Position numbers and translations under genes: made by a program. DNA of 64,000 nucleotides from NCBI GenBank assembly GCA_902779575.1, contig CACZBW010000019.1:1-64000 (forward strand), written 5' to 3'. The notes beneath the pieces were generated by a model. The model saw only the letters and a list, made by a program, of their open reading frames with translations, did not search any database and was not told where the DNA came from. Source of the stretch: an uncultured Lachnospiraceae bacterium (GTDB taxonomy: Bacteria; Bacillota; Clostridia; Lachnospirales; Lachnospiraceae). Below, piece by piece: positions 61,434 through 64,000 of the stretch (position 1 is the first letter of the stretch; each line of letters begins with the position of its first letter).

Positions 61434-62518
61434 GCAGTGAAAGACATGGATCACACAGAGGATCCCATGGACATCATCACAGAAAACGGAGATCCCGCTG
61501 GCTGAAGCGCAGTAGGCGCTGGCTTGTTCCTGCCATCGCGATTTTCCTGTGCGCTGCCGCCGCCCTGGCTTTCTGGATCTGGAAGATCCGTCAGGAACAG
61601 GCGAATCTGGAGATGAGCTCCGGCAATCCTCTGAATGTTGGATCCGGCTACCGGGATCTGGAGTATAACGGAAAGCAGTACCGTTATAATAACCTGATCC
61701 ACTGCATCCTCCTGGTCGGTATCGATTCCGAGGGTGACATCGTGGAACTTCCCACCCACGGTCTGGCACCGAGAGCAGACTCGATCTCTCTCCTTGTTAT
61801 GGATGAAAAGCGGGGAAAGATGACGATTATCGCCATCAGCCGTGATACCATGACGGAGATTCATGAATATACCCGAAATGGCCTGGACATGGGCCTGCAC
61901 GTGGATCATCTGGGATTTGCCTATTCCTTCGGAAACGGAGGCGTGGTCAGCTGCCAGAATCTGGCGGAATCGGTATCGAGCCTTCTGTATGACATACCGA
62001 TCAATGATTACATCGTGGCAAACCGCTCCTCCATGGAGAAGCTGAGCGATATCTTCGGCCCGGTTACGGTTACTGTTCCGAATAACGACCTGGCGGATGA
62101 GAACCCCGAGTTCTATGCCGGCAACCAGGTGCAGATCGACAACAGCAACATCCGCGCCTATCTGCGCTCCCGCGATACGGGAGAGGATTTTTCCAATGTA
62201 GGCCGTATGGAGCGTCAGAAAAGTTATGTATCCGCCGTGGTGGATATTTTGAAGCAGCAGCTGAATTCCGACAAGTCGCGCAACGAGTTCTGGAAGCAGT
62301 TTTCAGCTATTACCGGTGTTGTGCAGACGAATATCACGCGGAACAAATATCTGACCATGAGCCGGATCCTGGAGCATGTGTCCTTCGATGATACGGATTA
62401 TTATACCCTTGAAGGTGAGAATGTTGTGGGAGAAGCCCACGATGAATTCTATCCCGACAGGGAGGCGATCCGGGCCAAGGTGCTCGAACTCTTTTATGAG
62501 GAACATGGCAGATCCTGA
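61430..62518 (+). CDS. LytR-CpsA-Psr (LCP) family glycopolymer ligase
   Basis: This 362-residue membrane protein probably attaches the polysaccharide to peptidoglycan. A His/Arg-rich cytoplasmic tail (HRGSHGHHHRKRRSRW) precedes the single membrane helix (LVPAIAIFLCAAAALAFWIW). The LCP domain has ILLVGIDSEGD, the conserved RADSISLLVMD, AISRDTM with catalytic Arg, and YLRSRDTGEDFSNVGRMERQ. It is coupled to the kinase gene by ATGA. The His-rich tail is unusual and may bind metal; that is speculative. Confidence 0.92.
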   Translation: MSSERHGSHRGSHGHHHRKRRSRWLKRSRRWLVPAIAIFLCAAAALAFWIWKIRQEQANLEMSSGNPLNVGSGYRDLEYNGKQYRYNNLIHCILLVGIDSEGDIVELPTHGLAPRADSISLLVMDEKRGKMTIIAISRDTMTEIHEYTRNGLDMGLHVDHLGFAYSFGNGGVVSCQNLAESVSSLLYDIPINDYIVANRSSMEKLSDIFGPVTVTVPNNDLADENPEFYAGNQVQIDNSNIRAYLRSRDTGEDFSNVGRMERQKSYVSAVVDILKQQLNSDKSRNEFWKQFSAITGVVQTNITRNKYLTMSRILEHVSFDDTDYYTLEGENVVGEAHDEFYPDREAIRAKVLELFYEEHGRS

Positions 62519-62625
62519 AAAGATTCCATGTAAGAGAGGGCACGACTGATTCGGTTTAAGCTCTGTATGAGTTTAAACATAGATGGAAGCAATTCCAAAT
62601 TTTTGGGGAAAGGAGGAGGAGTCCC

Positions 62626-63336
62626 ATGAAAAAGTTAGCAACAGTTCTTCTGGCAGTATCACTGGCGGTTTCCTGTGTCGCACCTGCTCTGGCAAGTACC
62701 AGTATCACAGATCCCAATAAGCCGTCCCTGGCACCGGGAACAGTGATTTATCCTGCGAATGGCAGTACCAGCGGTGATGTGGATGTGACGTCCACCAGTC
62801 TTGCTTTACTGGAGGCTGCAAAAGGAGGAGCAGGAAGCGCTATTGAGGACAAGTATATCTTCTCAGTAGATGCGGAACCGGATAAGTATAAAGATCCGGC
62901 AGTTACGAAGGTCGTCAAGAACGAAGCGAATGGTAATATCGCTTATACCATCGCAGATGCGCTGGAAGATCTGAGTATCGATCCTAAAAAGACGAACTTT
63001 ATAGTCTACAGTGTCAGTGGAAAGACCAAAAAGATCAATCCGCTTAAGTACGACTTCGCAAACGTCTTTTCAGACCTTGTCTATGGAACTGCGGCAGAAT
63101 ACGGCTTTGACGGCGTTGACGGTCCGATTACTGTCGAGCTCAAGATGGATCTGCTGAAGAACCTGAAGAAAAAGGATCTGAAGAAGTATAAGATCATGGT
63201 CATCAGCCAGGATCCGAAGACAGGCGCGAACAAGGTAAGCTTTTCCAAGCTTCAGAAGAAGTTCTTCAACAAGAAAGCGGGAACGATTAAAATAACTGTT
63301 TCCGGCCTTGGTACCTATGTCCTCGTCAAAAAATAA
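62626..63336 (+). CDS. Secreted protein of unknown function in the capsule cluster
   Basis: This 236-residue protein has a signal peptide (KKLATVLLAVSLAVSCVAPALA). The Cys at residue 17 sits inside it and does not make a clear lipobox. The mature part starts with Thr/Ser/Gly-rich sequence (GSTSGDVDVTSTSLALLE), followed by a mixed alpha/beta region with many Lys (KKDLKKYKIMVIS, KLQKKFFNKKAG) and a final TVSGLGTYVLVKK. I recognise no family. The closing part resembles the 'control the cell, tell a story about X with the user' segments of bacterial surface-layer proteins only vaguely. GGAGGAGGAG-like sequence precedes the ATG and a terminator follows. Confidence 0.75.
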   Translation: MKKLATVLLAVSLAVSCVAPALASTSITDPNKPSLAPGTVIYPANGSTSGDVDVTSTSLALLEAAKGGAGSAIEDKYIFSVDAEPDKYKDPAVTKVVKNEANGNIAYTIADALEDLSIDPKKTNFIVYSVSGKTKKINPLKYDFANVFSDLVYGTAAEYGFDGVDGPITVELKMDLLKNLKKKDLKKYKIMVISQDPKTGANKVSFSKLQKKFFNKKAGTIKITVSGLGTYVLVKK

Positions 63337-63351
63337 TCAAGAGATTATATG

Positions 63352-63378
63352 AAAAGGGACGGGGTTCTCGTCCCTTTT
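63352..63378 (+). terminator. Terminator after the secreted protein gene
   Basis: AAAAGGGACG (63352-63361) pairs with CGTCCCTTTT (63369-63378) over a 7-base loop, ending in a T-run. Confidence 0.88.
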
Positions 63379-63593
63379 TAAATGTAGTGTCAGCTCCTGC
63401 GCCTCAAATGGTGCGAGAGAGTCTGAATTTTACATGCTTTTTACAAGTGAGGAGGAGCGTACAGCGATATGCGTTTCTCCTCATATGAATGATATTCGGC
63501 AGACAGAACAGTGGGGCAGATGTTCAGGCCGTATGAATGCGTTATGAAATTCACAAAAGAGCCGGAACAGATCTTCGGAGCGGGTGAAGATAG

Positions 63594-64000
63594 ATGACAA
63601 TTAATAACTTCACGGTTGGCAAACTGAAACACTGGCAGGTGATCGCGGTTCTGCTTGCAGCCTGGGATGTGCTTGCTGTTAATTTTGCGTACTTTTTTGC
63701 GCTCTGGATCCGATTTGACTGCGCTTATTCCAGAATTTCCCCGTCTTTTTTAAGCGTATTCGCATACTTTGCTCCTTTCTATACCTTTTTCTGCATTTTT
63801 GTCTTCTGGAGATCCCATCTGTACAGAAGCATTTGGCGATTTGCCAGTTATGATGAACTCCTTAAGACAATTCAGGCAACGGTCATCACCACTGTTTTTC
63901 ATATAGCGGCTACTCTTCTCATCTGCGCCTTCCGGACATCGCCCGGGAGGATGCCGATCAGCTATTACGTGATCGGCGCAGTGACCCAGTTTTTCCTCGT
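63594..64000 (+). CDS. CapD/FlaA1-like nucleotide-sugar dehydratase, N-terminal part only
   Basis: The gene continues past the window end; about 135 codons are seen. It begins MTINNFTVGKLKHWQVIAVLL and shows several hydrophobic helices, with FAYFFALWIRFD, FVFWRSHLYRSIWRFASYDELL and a later FHIAATLLICAF stretch. This is the membrane region found before the Rossmann domain of CapD/PglF/FlaA1 UDP-GlcNAc 4,6-dehydratases, which start synthesis of unusual amino sugars for capsules. The catalytic domain lies outside the window. GGAGCGGGTGAAG precedes the ATG. Its position after the LCP gene fits the capsule cluster. Confidence 0.8.
   Translation, partial: MTINNFTVGKLKHWQVIAVLLAAWDVLAVNFAYFFALWIRFDCAYSRISPSFLSVFAYFAPFYTFFCIFVFWRSHLYRSIWRFASYDELLKTIQATVITTVFHIAATLLICAFRTSPGRMPISYYVIGAVTQFFL

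Overview
The window looks like chromosome from an anaerobic Firmicute, most likely a gut Lachnospiraceae (Clostridia). The reasons are moderate GC content, strong AGGAGG-type ribosome binding sites, meso-diaminopimelate-type MurE, the Firmicute order priA-def-fmt-yugP-rsmB-rlmN-prpC-prkC-rsgA-rpe-thiN, a class II GalT, an archaeal-type ProS, an LPXTG-like surface protein and many ferredoxin-type or flavin redox proteins. I see no phage, transposase or CRISPR signature. This placement is inferred from gene content only.

Layout. 1-9.25 kb: a 5'-incomplete M42 peptidase, then a tightly packed operon of a family 5 (peptide/nickel type) ABC importer, a cytoplasmic AprA-like flavoprotein and a 2x[4Fe-4S] ferredoxin, closed by a terminator. 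9.5-14 kb: a Na/phosphate symporter-PhoU fusion and, on the minus strand, a repeat-rich sortase-anchored surface protein. 14.3-20.2 kb: a D-2-hydroxyacid dehydrogenase, a stand-alone FakA C-terminal-like module, a thioredoxin reductase homologue without NADPH motifs, thioredoxin, a GPH-type sugar symporter and a GT2-GtrA fusion. 20.3-28.7 kb: a DUF402 protein, galT, proS, an EamA exporter, a lone RnfC, and a PII-like protein translationally coupled to a cation/H+ antiporter. 28.8-29.2 kb: an ArsR/SmtB metal sensor on the minus strand.

29.6-44.2 kb is the housekeeping block murE-priA-def-fmt-yugP-rsmB-rlmN-prpC-prkC-rsgA-rpe-thiN (cell wall, replication restart, N-terminal formylation, rRNA methylation, PASTA kinase/phosphatase signalling). 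44.2-47.4 kb holds a cupin and a GH78 alpha-L-rhamnosidase (plant rhamnoside or pectin use), followed by thrS and a secreted InlB-repeat/FnIII protein. 50.8-54.5 kb is a CUT1 sugar ABC importer without its own ATPase, followed by a membrane polyferredoxin. 55.56-55.87 kb is a dense field of hairpins next to a tRNA-Pro(CGG), with an inverted, degraded partial copy of that tRNA. 56-58.5 kb holds a Dus-family enzyme and a membrane-anchored EEP-family protein. 58.9 kb to the end is the start of a capsule/exopolysaccharide cluster: CpsB-type phosphatase, CpsC, CpsD tyrosine kinase, LCP ligase, a secreted protein of unknown function, and a CapD/FlaA1-like enzyme cut by the window end.

Most unusual points: (1) the importer-flavoprotein-ferredoxin operon, which looks like an uptake-and-reduce system for an unidentified substrate; (2) the NADPH-motif-less thioredoxin reductase next to thioredoxin, a candidate ferredoxin-dependent reductase; (3) two hairpin-rich non-coding elements at 50.40-50.50 kb and 55.56-55.77 kb; (4) repeated low-complexity insertions in otherwise conserved proteins (RlmN, EamA exporter, Fmt, Dus, PASTA kinase, tyrosine kinase).
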